A DNA stretch of 64,000 bases from Pontibacter fetidus. GTDB taxonomy: Bacteria > Bacteroidota > Bacteroidia > Cytophagales > Hymenobacteraceae. The stretch lies in NCBI RefSeq assembly GCF_010119545.1, contig NZ_JAAEAA010000018.1, positions 1 through 64,000 of the forward strand. Reading direction: 5' to 3'. The position numbers and the translations under genes are program-made. The notes under the pieces are model-generated. The model was not told the DNA's origin, did no database searches, and saw nothing but the letters and a program-made list of their open reading frames with translations. Below are positions 1 to 9,271 of the stretch, piece after piece (within the stretch, counting starts at the first letter, position 1; every line of letters begins with the position of its first letter).

Positions 1-117
1 TCGGCCTTGCGGGCGACGAAAATCAGGTACCTCACGCAGACAGGCTAGTAAACTTACTTCACTATTTTGCATCTGCTCCCCCTTTCCTAAACATATTAGT
101 TTACGAAAAATAGAACT

Positions 118-242
118 TAACGGCCCTACCTTCCAAGGGGGCAGGGGGATGAATAACGCCAACTATGAAACTATAACGCTTATTATAACATAGGCAGAAA
201 CTCCCTCTCCTGTTTTTAGGAGAGGGTTGGGGTGAGGAGAGG
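118..242. repeat. Arm of a dispersed C/G-tract repeat plus a C-rich hairpin
   Basis: Bases 118-151 carry the end of a repeat (TTAACGGCCC then a G-rich tract GGGGGCAGGGGGATGA) that recurs in full at 61606-61645. Bases 203-226 form a hairpin CCCTCTCCT / AGGAGAGGG around a T-rich loop, close to the hairpin at 18335-18358. The rest of positions 1-411 has no gene that I can support. The left partner of the repeat may lie outside the window. Confidence 0.5.
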
Positions 243-308
243 TAAAAACAGCAACTATAAAACTTTAAATCAAATGCCCATAAGACCTCCGGATGTTACA
301 AGGTCTTA

Positions 309-350
309 AAATCCTGCTTATCCTTTCAAATCCTCAAAATCCTGATACAG
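309..350. repeat. Solo AATCCTG-type repeat arm
   Basis: Several copies of (A)AATCCT(G) spaced by a few A/T-rich bases end in CCTGATACAG. The composition and order match the inverted-repeat arms that flank the GxxExxY gene at 8682-8734 and 9219-9271 and the empty pair near 34057-34231. No partner arm is visible here. Confidence 0.55.
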
Positions 351-389
351 ATAAAACAAAACGCCTCCGGATAATCTCCGGAGGCGTTT
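351..389 (-). terminator. Rho-independent terminator of the M1 peptidase gene
   Basis: A perfect stem AACGCCTCCGG / CCGGAGGCGTT encloses a 7-base loop. Read on the minus strand it is followed by TTTTGTTTTAT, so it terminates the gene that ends at 412. Confidence 0.85.
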
Positions 390-411
390 GATAAAGTTTA
401 AACTATAGATC

Positions 412-2751
412 TTAGCGACCTGAGTTTGAGTTGCTGTTATTCTGGGTAGCGTTGCGTTGGCGCTGCATTGGGTTTTGACGGCTGCGCTCCTGCTGGAAGA
501 TCTCGAAGCGGCTTGGTGCCATTTTGCGAGGGAAGTAGTTGTTCGACAGTTCCGTGTCGGCAGTCTGCAGGTATGGGTCTAGTTCGAAGTTTACAACCGG
601 CTTTTCTGTAACGAATACCTTTGTGATCTCCTCGTTATTATAACGCCATACTTCGGCAGGTACATTTACTATTTCCTCGGTACCATCTTCAAAGGTCATC
701 TTCACGATCAGTGGCATAACCAGGCCACCCAGGTTTCTGAAGCCTACCTCATAGAAATTCAGGCCCGAATTCAGGATCTCTTTTTGTTTTGGCGAAAGGC
801 CACTCATGAACGACTGATATTTCTGTTGATCGGCTGCGCTGACAGCCAACTCATCATAGCTGTTGTAAAAGTCGTTCAGTTCTGGTCTTAGCTCTACGCG
901 TGTTTTCTGGATATCCTTCAGGTTGCGCTGCTCTGATAACGTTTTAGGAGCTTTGTTTTGCTCGGCACGCTTCTGGGCGTTCACAAATTCCGGGTTCTGA
1001 GAATCTATCGTATACCACTTAACATTTTCAATCGCGATATCGGTGTGGTCGGTTGTGTAAAACCAGCCTCTCCAGAACCAGTCAAGATCTACGCCTGAGG
1101 CATCTTCCATGGTACGGAAAAAGTCTGCCGGCATCGGGTGTTTAAAGGCCCAGCGGTTGGCATATTCTTTAAAGGCATAGTCAAATAGCTCACGGCCCAT
1201 TACGGTTTCGCGAAGGATGTTTAGCGCTGTTGCTGGCTTGCCATAGGCATTGTTACCGAACTGCAACACCGATTCAGAGTTTGTCATGATCGGAACCTGC
1301 ATGCTTTTGTCGCCTTTCATGTAGTCGGTGATTTTGCTTGGTTCGCCGCGCCCTGATGGGTAATTACGTTCCCATTCCTGCTCAGCTAAATACTGCACAA
1401 ACGTGTTCAAGCCTTCGTCCATCCAGGTCCACTGGCGCTCATCCGAGTTAATGATCATCGGGAAGAAGTTGTGGCCTACTTCGTGAATGATAACGGTGAT
1501 AAGGCCATACTTGGTGCGGTCAGAATACGTACCGTCAGCCTCGGGGCGGTAACCGTTAAACGAAAGCATCGGGTACTCCATGCCACCCACCGGGCCGTGT
1601 ACCGAAATAGCAACCGGATAAGGGTAATCTATAGTATGCTTTGAATATACTTTCAGTGTGTGCGCTACTGATTCGGTTGAATATTGTCCCCAAAGCGGGT
1701 TAGCCTCTTTCGGGTAATACGACATAGCCAGCACGTTTTTGCCGCCAACTTTCACGTTCATTGCATCCCAGATAAACTTACGGGAGCTTGCCCAGGCAAA
1801 GTCGCGCACATCTTTAGCAGCATAAACCCAGGTTTTAGTGCCTTTGGCTTTGCTCTTTTCAGCTTTGGTGGCATCATCCTGGGTAACTATAGCCAGTGGC
1901 TTATCTGCTTTTGCAGCATCGGCCCAACGCTTCTGTTGTGTAGATGTAAGTACCTGGCTTGCGTTCTGTAGTTCGCCGGTGGCACCAACTATGTGGTCGG
2001 CTGGTACAGTTATACTTACTTTATAGTCGCCGAACGGAAGGGCAAATTCACCAGAGCCTAAAAATTGCTTGTGCTGCCAGCCGTTTACGTCGTCATAAAC
2101 AGCCATGCGCGGGAACCACTGCGCCATTTCGTACAGGTAGTTACCATCGCCCGGAAAGAACTCGTACCCTGAACGGCCGCCCAATGCTTTCTGGTCGTTG
2201 ATGTTATTGTACCAATCGATGCTGAAGGTAAAGCTCTGTTTTGGTTTCAGGTCAGATGGCAGGTCAACGCGCATCATAGTGTTGTTAATGGTATACTTCA
2301 GCGCTTTGCCATTGCGGTCTTTTACTGCTTTAATTTTAAAGCCACCATCAAATTTCTCACGGGTCATGTACTCTACCGCCTGCAAACTCATCTTCTCGTT
2401 CAGGTTGCCTGTGCGGGTAGCGTTAGCCATCGAGTTTGGCTCAAAAATATTTTGGTCCAGCTGCAGCCACACATACGTAAGCACGTCCGGCGAATTGTTG
2501 GTGTAGGTTATCGTTTCGGAGCCGGTAATAGACTGGTTTTCGTCGTTCAGGGCAACTTTAATGTTATAGTCGGCGCGTTGCTGCCAGTACTGGTGGCCCG
2601 GAGCACCCGATGCTGAACGGTAGGTGTTTGGCGTTGGAAGCTCCTGCTGCAACTGCTTAAATTTAGACTGATCGGTGTTGCTTTGTGCCATAGCTGCAAA
2701 AGGCCCGGCTGCCAATCCGATAAAGACTAAACCTGTGAGTAGGTTTTTCAT
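412..2751 (-). CDS. Secreted M1 family zinc metallopeptidase
   Basis: A 779-residue protein with a cleavable signal peptide (residues 1-22, ending AMAQ), so it acts in the periplasm or beyond. The zinc site is HEVGH at 423-427 with the third ligand Glu446 exactly 18 residues later (WMDEGLN), the M1 (aminopeptidase N / leukotriene A4 hydrolase) signature. The usual GAMEN substrate motif appears as GGMEYP. The protein has a long C-terminal half and a Gln/Asn/Arg/Ser-rich tail. The start is the ATG directly before the signal peptide. The gene lies 59 bp after the HupE-like gene on the same strand and ends in a strong terminator, so the two are probably one operon. The fold class is certain; the substrate is unknown. 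Confidence 0.93.
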   Translation of the reverse strand: MKNLLTGLVFIGLAAGPFAAMAQSNTDQSKFKQLQQELPTPNTYRSASGAPGHQYWQQRADYNIKVALNDENQSITGSETITYTNNSPDVLTYVWLQLDQNIFEPNSMANATRTGNLNEKMSLQAVEYMTREKFDGGFKIKAVKDRNGKALKYTINNTMMRVDLPSDLKPKQSFTFSIDWYNNINDQKALGGRSGYEFFPGDGNYLYEMAQWFPRMAVYDDVNGWQHKQFLGSGEFALPFGDYKVSITVPADHIVGATGELQNASQVLTSTQQKRWADAAKADKPLAIVTQDDATKAEKSKAKGTKTWVYAAKDVRDFAWASSRKFIWDAMNVKVGGKNVLAMSYYPKEANPLWGQYSTESVAHTLKVYSKHTIDYPYPVAISVHGPVGGMEYPMLSFNGYRPEADGTYSDRTKYGLITVIIHEVGHNFFPMIINSDERQWTWMDEGLNTFVQYLAEQEWERNYPSGRGEPSKITDYMKGDKSMQVPIMTNSESVLQFGNNAYGKPATALNILRETVMGRELFDYAFKEYANRWAFKHPMPADFFRTMEDASGVDLDWFWRGWFYTTDHTDIAIENVKWYTIDSQNPEFVNAQKRAEQNKAPKTLSEQRNLKDIQKTRVELRPELNDFYNSYDELAVSAADQQKYQSFMSGLSPKQKEILNSGLNFYEVGFRNLGGLVMPLIVKMTFEDGTEEIVNVPAEVWRYNNEEITKVFVTEKPVVNFELDPYLQTADTELSNNYFPRKMAPSRFEIFQQERSRQNPMQRQRNATQNNSNSNSGR

Positions 2752-2810
2752 TTAGTTAGAGGTGAGTTAAGGTTAAGTAGTATAGTTGGTTGTAAAGTAA
2801 AGTTTCAGAA

Positions 2811-3404
2811 TTAAAAGATACTGGTTTCCATCATCAAAATCAATGAGATGCCAGCCGCCGCACTTGAAAGTACCATGATCCAGTCGCGGCGCTTGGCATT
2901 AAACAGGTTCAGCATAAGCGCGGCCACAATCAGAAGTATAAAAACGATGAGCAGTTGGCCAAGCTCAATTCCCACATTAAAGGCCAGCAGTTGCAGCCAG
3001 GTATCGCTGTTGCGCCCCAGTAACGCTTTCAGGTAATTAGAAAAGCCCATGCCATGCACCAGCCCGAAAAATATAGCCATCAGGTTGTGCATCGAGAAAA
3101 TTGTATGTTGTTTGCTGGCCGCGCCTTTCAGTTTAAAGAAATTGGTAACGCAGGTAATAAAAATGGTAACCGGTATCAGGAACTCAATAAGCCCGGTATC
3201 AAATTTAATGATGTTGAACGTGGATAAGGCCAGTGTAATGGAGTGCCCGATGGTAAAACTTGTAACCAGGGCAAGCACTTTACGCCAGTCGCTTAAAGTA
3301 TAAATAGCGCACAACGCGAACAGGAACAGCATGTGGTCGTAGGCTTTCAGGTTAAAAATATGATGAAAGCCCAGTTGCAGGTAAGTATAAAATACAGAAG
3401 ACAA
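2811..3404 (-). CDS. HupE/UreJ_2-family membrane protein
   Basis: A polytopic protein of 197 residues with about six hydrophobic segments. It has the conserved N-terminal block GFHHIFNLKAYDHMLF, the later GLVHGMGFS motif and FNVGIELGQ, all typical of HupE/UreJ_2. The family includes nickel/cobalt-type transporters, but many Bacteroidota members have no known substrate. The start is TTG at 3404; no in-frame ATG gives a complete N-terminal helix. It lies upstream of and in line with the M1 peptidase gene. Function beyond membrane location is not predictable. Confidence 0.8.
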   Translation of the reverse strand: MSSVFYTYLQLGFHHIFNLKAYDHMLFLFALCAIYTLSDWRKVLALVTSFTIGHSITLALSTFNIIKFDTGLIEFLIPVTIFITCVTNFFKLKGAASKQHTIFSMHNLMAIFFGLVHGMGFSNYLKALLGRNSDTWLQLLAFNVGIELGQLLIVFILLIVAALMLNLFNAKRRDWIMVLSSAAAGISLILMMETSIF

Positions 3405-3562
3405 GGTGATTGGTTCTAAGTAAAGTATAATGTAAGCGGTAAATTAGATGTTTATACTTTGAAATGCAATAGCCTGCCTGCCGATAGCAAGCAGAAGTAT
3501 TTTGTTACCAGAAAATATCTTAAATAAAGGTATCATCTTCTGAAAATTATTACCTTTTGCGC

Positions 3563-4297
3563 ATGTTACGACACGTAGGGCACCGCAGAAATTTTAAGCA
3601 CAACATCAGGCTGGCAGCTATACTTTGCCTTACGGCCGGGCTTGTGAATGTAGCCGGTTTGCTGGCTTTTGCAGTGCTTACAACCAATGTTACTGGCCAT
3701 GTAGCATACTTTGCCGAGAGCCTGGCACAAGGCGACCTGCAACTGGCGCGCATTATCGGGCTTTGGATGTTCCTTTTTCTGTTAGGTGCTTTTTCGTCGA
3801 GTTTTATAATTGGCAGAATTGGTCGTAACCAGGTGTTTGCTTATACTATACCTATACTTATAGAGATAATTATACTTTTTTTGAACGGGCTGTATGGTTA
3901 CCGTTACGATGGCAGCCTGTTACAAAAAGAGCTTTTTGCCGGGAGTCTGCTGTTTGCGATGGGCTTGCAGAATGCCATGGTTTCGATGATATCAGGCTCG
4001 GTGGTTCGTACGACACACTTAACCGGTATTTTTACCGACCTGGGCATAGACCTGGCGGCAGCTACCTTGCCGGTTGCTTTGCAAAAAACCGGCTTGCGGC
4101 AGCGCATTGTATTAAGGTTAATGATCATCCTTTTCTTTCTGGGTGGGGCAATTGGTGGCGGCTATAGTTACGCTTTTCTGCAACATTATACTTTTCTGAT
4201 ACCTGCCGGGCTACTTGTTGTGGCCATGTTTTATGATATCTCGCGGGTACATCTGATTAAGTTATACCGCCATTGGCGCCACCGGCTTAGCAGCTAA
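3563..4297 (+). CDS. DUF1275 (YoaK-like) membrane protein
   Basis: A membrane protein of about 244 residues. The N-terminal segment LTAGLVNVAGLLAF...TTNVTGHVAYF and the middle GLQNAMVSMISGSVVRTTHLTGIFTDLG are the family's conserved blocks. About six transmembrane segments are visible. I chose the ATG at 3563, two codons inside a possible TTG start. It is divergent from the HupE-like gene across about 160 bp. The biochemical role of DUF1275 proteins is not established. Confidence 0.85.
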   Translation: MLRHVGHRRNFKHNIRLAAILCLTAGLVNVAGLLAFAVLTTNVTGHVAYFAESLAQGDLQLARIIGLWMFLFLLGAFSSSFIIGRIGRNQVFAYTIPILIEIIILFLNGLYGYRYDGSLLQKELFAGSLLFAMGLQNAMVSMISGSVVRTTHLTGIFTDLGIDLAAATLPVALQKTGLRQRIVLRLMIILFFLGGAIGGGYSYAFLQHYTFLIPAGLLVVAMFYDISRVHLIKLYRHWRHRLSS

Positions 4298-4324
4298 AAA
4301 ACTATAGTACGCACTATAAACAAC

Positions 4325-4355
4325 AAAGCCGGCTACTGTTATTGTAGCCAGCCTT
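4325..4355 (-). terminator. Terminator between convergent genes
   Basis: A 12-bp stem with wobble pairs, AAAGCCGGCTAC / GTAGCCAGCCTT, with a 7-base loop. On the minus strand it is followed by a T-rich run, so it mainly serves the DUF4142 gene and may also stop the DUF1275 transcript. Confidence 0.65.
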
Positions 4356-4378
4356 GCAGGTATAAGTATAGTTTATGG

Positions 4379-4996
4379 TTAGTCTACTGTGTCTTCAATG
4401 TTGGTAGCCATTTCGTAGTGTGAGCGCAGGGTAGGTATCATTTTCAGGGCGAAGTCTTTTACGGCTGGGTTGCTTGCATTTACGCTTTTGGCTTCAAACA
4501 TCCTGATATCTTCTTTGTGCGCAGTTTCCATCAGGTCCATGTACTTTTCGTCGTAGCCCGAGCCAGTATAGTTTGTCAGCTCGTCTATCATTTTCTGGTG
4601 CATCGGCATAATAACCTCCGATACCGTTAGGTTTAGCTGAGAGGCGGCAGTTTTCAGGTCCTGGTTGGCTTTGGTGTGATGGTCTACGATCATTTGCGCA
4701 AACTCTTTTACTTTGGCATCTTTGGCTTTCTGTAGGGCCATGTTGCTGAGCTGCATTTCCATCATGCTGCTGCTGGCCGCCGTCGACATAAAAGTAGCAT
4801 CGTCCATATTGGTCATGGTAGTGGCCACTCCGGCTTCTGTGGTTATACCTCCGGTTGCCGCCATTGTGTCCGTGGTAGTTTCGGTGGTTGTTTCTGTGGT
4901 CGAGTCAGTAGTGGTATCTGTAGTTGTGTCGGTGCTGGTGCAGGCAGTGCCGAATACAAGGGCGCCAGCCGCAAGAATAATTAACGTTTTTTTCAT
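4379..4996 (-). CDS. DUF4142 lipoprotein
   Basis: A 205-residue lipoprotein. Its signal sequence ends in a lipobox (VFGTAC, Cys19), followed by a Thr-rich low-complexity linker built from repeated TTTDT/TTETT units (about residues 20-45). The C-terminal 140 residues are the helical DUF4142 domain (FMSTAASSSMMEMQLSNMALQKA, FAQMIVDHHTKANQDL, HKEDIRMFE), which resembles ferritin-like bundles but lacks an obvious metal site. Thr-codon repeats make the linker prone to length change. The role is unknown. Confidence 0.88.
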   Translation of the reverse strand: MKKTLIILAAGALVFGTACTSTDTTTDTTTDSTTETTTETTTDTMAATGGITTEAGVATTMTNMDDATFMSTAASSSMMEMQLSNMALQKAKDAKVKEFAQMIVDHHTKANQDLKTAASQLNLTVSEVIMPMHQKMIDELTNYTGSGYDEKYMDLMETAHKEDIRMFEAKSVNASNPAVKDFALKMIPTLRSHYEMATNIEDTVD

Positions 4997-5160
4997 AGCT
5001 TTTGTGGTAAGTTTTTAAAATTCAGGTAATTATACGGTTTGTGTTGTGCCAGGTTAATAGGTGGTAATTAACTATAAAACATTACCAGGTGGTGCATGCA
5101 TGCCCTAAGAGGACTTATAGTTAAAGCTGAGGATTAGGATATTGGTAAAAGAACTATAGT

Positions 5161-5724
5161 TTATTCACCAGACAATGTGTATTTTCTAAGCTCATCACGA
5201 GTTAAAACATATACGCCCTGGTCTCCATTTATATGGATGGTTTTCCGGCTGCTACCTAGCAACAAGCCTATTGTCATGCCAGGTAAAATGCCAATTACGG
5301 CTCCAAGGCCTGCTTTCTCTTCAGCAGAATAAACAAACATACAGTCAAACCACCCCCCTGTAGAGTAGCATTCATCATCGCCGCTGGCGTAACCAACTAT
5401 AGCACCAACTGCTGCGCCGGCTGCTGTACCCAGCAATGTGCTTTTTGCCAAGCTGTTTCTTTTCCTGAATTTTATTTTTTCAATCATAGCAATGGGGATG
5501 ACCTGCAACTGGTAGGAAGGTATTACTTTGCCCGCCACCAAAAAAGATCTGTCAATAAACAGAACGGTTGAATCATCAGTGGCCAGAATTACTCCTTTCA
5601 GTACATGGTTGCTGTTATTTAAGTATAGCCAGTTGGCGTATGTTGCTTTAGCAGAAGGAATGGCCTGCGCATTTACAGCTATAGTTACAGGTAACAACAA
5701 CAGCAGAAACAGCAACGTTTTCAT
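5161..5724 (-). CDS. Exported protein with glycine-zipper segments, function unknown
   Basis: A protein of 187 residues with a signal peptide (residues 1-20, ending VNAQA) and no lipobox. A central Gly/Ala-rich segment (GTAAGAAVGAIVGYASG) and a second one (GLGAVIGILPGMTIGLLLG) look like glycine-zipper membrane-inserting helices. Two Cys (in ECYSTGGWFDCMF) lie between them and may form a disulfide. The N-terminal half (WLYLNNSNHVLKGVILATDDSTVLFID) looks like a small beta domain. I do not recognise a named family. Confidence 0.7.
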   Translation of the reverse strand: MKTLLFLLLLLPVTIAVNAQAIPSAKATYANWLYLNNSNHVLKGVILATDDSTVLFIDRSFLVAGKVIPSYQLQVIPIAMIEKIKFRKRNSLAKSTLLGTAAGAAVGAIVGYASGDDECYSTGGWFDCMFVYSAEEKAGLGAVIGILPGMTIGLLLGSSRKTIHINGDQGVYVLTRDELRKYTLSGE

Positions 5725-5862
5725 GGGATATAGCCCTAAAATGAAACAGGAGTATGTACATCCAGGGTTTAGGAGATGATAGATGTAAGGGCGGAGTAAG
5801 TTATGTTTTGTACGTGAAATAAAGTGGAAAGATTATATAGAAGAAGTATAGTTTACAATAAC

Positions 5863-5896
5863 AAAAAAGCGCCAGCCCAATCCGGTCTGACGCTTT
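5863..5896 (-). terminator. Terminator of clpB
   Basis: Stem AAAGCGCCAG / CTGACGCTTT with one wobble pair. On the minus strand it is followed by TTTTTTGTT, directly after the clpB stop. Confidence 0.8.
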
Positions 5897-5928
5897 CATT
5901 TTAGCTATACTTTAAACTGTATCTATAC

Positions 5929-8547
5929 TTACCGTTCTGTCGGAATCTCTACATCAATGTTATTGAATTTGATCTTGCCATTCTCCAGCACCGCTTCTAC
6001 TACTGAGTCTTTGCTTATAGTTCCGGCCAGTATCTCTTTCGATAATTCGTTCAGTACCTGGCGCTGTAGTACACGCTTCAATGGTCGGGCACCGAACTGC
6101 GGATCATAACCTTGTTCGCCCAGGTAATCCAACACTTCATCAGTTGCGATAAGTCGGATACCAGCTTCGTCCAGACGATCCTGGATGTGGCCAAACTGTA
6201 TCTGAACGATCTTGCGGATATCGCCACGGCTCAACGGACGGAACATCACTAGCTCATCAATTCGGTTCAGGAACTCGGGCCGTACGGATTTTTTCAGCAA
6301 TTCAAATACTTCATCTTTGGTACGCTCAATTACCTCGTCGTGGTTAAACTCATCCATGGTTTCGAAATTGCTCTGAATGATATGCGAACCAATGTTCGAG
6401 GTCATGATGATGATCGTGTTCTTGAAGTTAACCACACGGCCTTTGCTATCGGTCAGTCGGCCATCATCAAGCACCTGCAGCAGAATGTTGAACACATCCG
6501 GGTGCGCTTTTTCGATCTCGTCCAGTAGTACCACAGAGTATGGCTTGCGGCGAACGGCTTCCGTTAACTGGCCACCTTCATCGTAACCCACATAGCCCGG
6601 AGGCGCTCCGATCATACGGCTCACGGCATGGCGTTCCTGGTACTCACTCATATCGATACGCACCATGGCGTTCTCGTCGTTGAACAGGTAATCGGCCAGG
6701 GCTTTGGCCAGCTCGGTTTTACCCACACCGGTCGTACCCAGGAAAATGAATGAACCGATAGGGCGTTTCGGGTCCTGCATACCGGCGCGGCTACGGCGCA
6801 CGGCATCCGAAATAGCTTCAATCGCTTCTTCCTGGCCTGCTACACGCTTGCCCAGTTCCTGCTCTAAGTGCAGTAGCTTTTCGCGGTCCGATTGCAACAT
6901 TTTGCTTACCGGCACGCCAGTCCACTTGGCAACTACTTCGGCAATATCTTCCGAGTTCACCTCTTCCTTCAGCATCGGGTTTTCGCCCTGCATCTGGTGT
7001 ACCTGCTCTTGTAGCTCTTTTAGCTTCGCTTCCGCTTCCTGAATTTTGCCGTAACGCAACTCCGCCACACGGCCATAGTCACCGCTGCGTTCAGCTTGTT
7101 CGGCTTCCAGTTTATAGTTCTCAATGTTCTCTTTCTCCTTCTGAATGCCCTCGATGATCTGCTTTTCGTTCTGCCACTTGGCTTTCAGGTCATCGCGCTT
7201 GGTTGATAACTCGGCAATCTCTTTAGAAAGGATCGTTTCCTTGTCCTTGTCATTTTCACGACGAATGGCTTCACGCTCGATCTCCAGCTGCATAATGCGG
7301 CGCTGAATTTCGTCCAGTTCCACCGGAAGCGAGTCGATTTCGATGCGTAGTTTTGCCGCCGCTTCGTCCATCAGGTCAATGGCTTTGTCCGGTAAAAAAC
7401 GGTCGGTAATGTAACGGCTTGATAACTCTACAGCAGCTATAATGGCATCGTCTTTAATACGAACCCCGTGGTGTAGCTCATACTTATCTTTGATACCGCG
7501 AAGGATAGAAATAGCATCCTGTACGCTTGGCTCATCCACCATTACCGCCTGGAAACGACGCTCCAGTGCCTTATCTTTCTCGATATACTTCTGATATTCT
7601 TTCAGGGTAGTAGCACCAATGGCATGCAGTTCGCCACGCGCCAACGCTGGTTTAAGTAAGTTGGCAGCATCCATGGCACTTTCGCCACCCGCACCGGCAC
7701 CAATCAATGTATGGATCTCGTCGATGAAAAGTACGATATCGCCTTCGGCATCCACCACTTCCTTAATAACCGCTTTCAAACGCTCTTCAAACTCGCCTTT
7801 GTACTTGGCACCTGCTACCAGTAAGCCCATATCCAGGCTCATCAGCGTCTTATTCTTCAGGTTTTCCGGCACGTCGCCCGATACTATTCGCTGTGCCAGA
7901 CCTTCAACTATAGCTGTTTTACCTACGCCAGGTTCACCTAACAGCACCGGGTTATTTTTGGTGCGGCGGCTCAGGATCTGCAGTACACGGCGTATCTCTT
8001 CATCACGGCCAATAACCGGATCTATTTTACCCGAGCGGGCCATTTCGTTCAGATCGCGGGCATAACGCTTCAGTGAGTTATACTTAGCTTCGGCGTTCTG
8101 GTCGGTTACCTTGGCACCACCACGAAGCTCTTTTATTGCTTTCTTTAGGTCTTTTTCATTAAACCCAACATCCTTCATCAAACCAGCCACACGGTCGCGG
8201 CCAGCCAATATACCCAGCAGCATATGCTCGATAGCCACATACTCATCGCCAAATTCCTTCAGGTAAGAGGTTGCTTTTTGCAGGGCTGCATTGGCATCGT
8301 TGGCCAGATAGGGACTGCCACCGCTCACTTTCGGGTAGCCAGCTACAATCTCGTCAAGCTTGGTATGCAGGATGTTGCCGTTGATGTTCAGTTTCTGGAG
8401 CAGGAAGTTGGTTACATTCTCGTCGGTCTCCAGTATTGCTTTTAAAATGTGCCCGGTCTCGATAGCCTGCTGCTGGTTGCCGCCTGCTATCTCGGTTGCC
8501 TTTTGGATGGCTTCCTGGGCTTTGATGGTATAATTATTAAAATTCAT
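5929..8547 (-). CDS. clpB: ClpB ATP-dependent disaggregase
   Basis: A full-length 872-residue ClpB/Hsp104 chaperone, which pulls aggregated proteins apart together with DnaK. An N-terminal double Clp repeat (about 1-145) is followed by AAA-1 with Walker A GEPGVGKT (Lys210), a coiled-coil M-domain (about 400-530, rich in Glu, Lys and Arg), and AAA-2 with Walker A GTTGVGKT (Lys610) and the arginine-finger region GARPLKR. The start is the ATG at 8547, giving the family N-terminus [15 protein letters not shown]. The GxxExxY cassette lies about 130 bp upstream, inside what should be the clpB control region. No CIRCE-type inverted repeat was seen. Confidence 0.97.
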   Translation of the reverse strand: MNFNNYTIKAQEAIQKATEIAGGNQQQAIETGHILKAILETDENVTNFLLQKLNINGNILHTKLDEIVAGYPKVSGGSPYLANDANAALQKATSYLKEFGDEYVAIEHMLLGILAGRDRVAGLMKDVGFNEKDLKKAIKELRGGAKVTDQNAEAKYNSLKRYARDLNEMARSGKIDPVIGRDEEIRRVLQILSRRTKNNPVLLGEPGVGKTAIVEGLAQRIVSGDVPENLKNKTLMSLDMGLLVAGAKYKGEFEERLKAVIKEVVDAEGDIVLFIDEIHTLIGAGAGGESAMDAANLLKPALARGELHAIGATTLKEYQKYIEKDKALERRFQAVMVDEPSVQDAISILRGIKDKYELHHGVRIKDDAIIAAVELSSRYITDRFLPDKAIDLMDEAAAKLRIEIDSLPVELDEIQRRIMQLEIEREAIRRENDKDKETILSKEIAELSTKRDDLKAKWQNEKQIIEGIQKEKENIENYKLEAEQAERSGDYGRVAELRYGKIQEAEAKLKELQEQVHQMQGENPMLKEEVNSEDIAEVVAKWTGVPVSKMLQSDREKLLHLEQELGKRVAGQEEAIEAISDAVRRSRAGMQDPKRPIGSFIFLGTTGVGKTELAKALADYLFNDENAMVRIDMSEYQERHAVSRMIGAPPGYVGYDEGGQLTEAVRRKPYSVVLLDEIEKAHPDVFNILLQVLDDGRLTDSKGRVVNFKNTIIIMTSNIGSHIIQSNFETMDEFNHDEVIERTKDEVFELLKKSVRPEFLNRIDELVMFRPLSRGDIRKIVQIQFGHIQDRLDEAGIRLIATDEVLDYLGEQGYDPQFGARPLKRVLQRQVLNELSKEILAGTISKDSVVEAVLENGKIKFNNIDVEIPTER

Positions 8548-8681
8548 ATCGCTTTGCCTGTTTTCCTATAGTTTTTAATTCTACGAGACCTAAAGCAAAG
8601 GGTAAACCAATGGTGTTTAAAGGTGATTTTTATGTAATTATGACAGGTTTGAACGTGGTGAAATTGCGAGAATCGGCCAAA

Positions 8682-8734
8682 ATGTCTGAATCAGGATTTG
8701 CAGGATGAGGAAGGATAGACAGGATTGATAATGT
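8682..8734. repeat. Left arm of GxxExxY cassette (53-bp inverted repeat)
   Basis: It matches the reverse complement of 9219-9271 at 47 of 53 positions by my alignment. The first 25 bases, beginning ATGTCTGAATCAGG, are identical. The arm is made of iterated AGGAT/CAGGATT units. Confidence 0.85.
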
Positions 8735-8797
8735 CTTTTTGGATTTGATACTATAAATTAGATTCTATCATTGAAAATGAAATTGCCTTTATATTCT

Positions 8798-9178
8798 CTA
8801 CTGCTTAGGTCTATTATTAAATACCTTCTTGTATTGCAGGCTAAGTGCACCGAAGTTGATGAGGAGCCCAATAGGGAAGTTGTCGGCTACGGTGTAGTTT
8901 TTTGCTTGAGCTAAATGAAGGTCCTCTAGATTGACAATGGCTTTCAGTTCGACAACAACCGAGTTTTCAACAATAAAATTTGCCCTTCTGGTACCCACTT
9001 CGACGCCATCGTAAAAAATCATTTGTTCTTTCTCACGATCAAAGATTAAACCTGCTTTTTGCATTTCCAAAGCAAGGCACCGCTGATAGATTACCTCTTG
9101 AAAACCACTTCCAATTGTATTATGCACTTTCATTGCACTACCAATAATCTTGAAAGTAATATCATCAAACTGCTGCAT
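8798..9178 (-). CDS. GxxExxY protein (PDDEXK_3 family), probably inactive nuclease fold
   Basis: A 126-residue protein of the GxxExxY family. The motif reads GFQEVIY (Gly25, Glu28, Tyr31), after the typical helix MKVHNTIGSG, and the C-terminal block GLLINFG is present. The family belongs to the PD-(D/E)xK nuclease-like fold. Here the ExK pair is intact (Glu77, Lys79), but the upstream acidic residue, usually Asp in RAD(F/L), is Asn67 (RRANFIVEN). A metal ligand therefore seems to be lost. The gene lies between 53-bp inverted repeats, on the same strand as the nfi and clpB genes around it. The family's function is not established. Confidence 0.9.
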   Translation of the reverse strand: MQQFDDITFKIIGSAMKVHNTIGSGFQEVIYQRCLALEMQKAGLIFDREKEQMIFYDGVEVGTRRANFIVENSVVVELKAIVNLEDLHLAQAKNYTVADNFPIGLLINFGALSLQYKKVFNNRPKQ

Positions 9179-9218
9179 AGCTAAATCTTAAAATCAAATA
9201 ATTCTTACTTTTTAGAAT

Positions 9219-9271
9219 ACATTATCAATCCTGAAAATCTTTCTTAATCCTGCAAATCCTGATTCAGACAT
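9219..9271. repeat. Right arm of GxxExxY cassette, overlapping the nfi stop
   Basis: It pairs with 8682-8734. The arm carries the TGA stop (9264-9266) of the endonuclease V gene, its last codon (Val) and most of the Asp codon before it, so the insertion boundary lies inside that reading frame. Confidence 0.85.

Noticed and set aside
4860..4930. Thr-codon tandem repeats as a phase-variable tract
   Set aside because: The repeat units are imperfect multiples of three bases, so length changes would not shift the frame; it reads as a lipoprotein linker.
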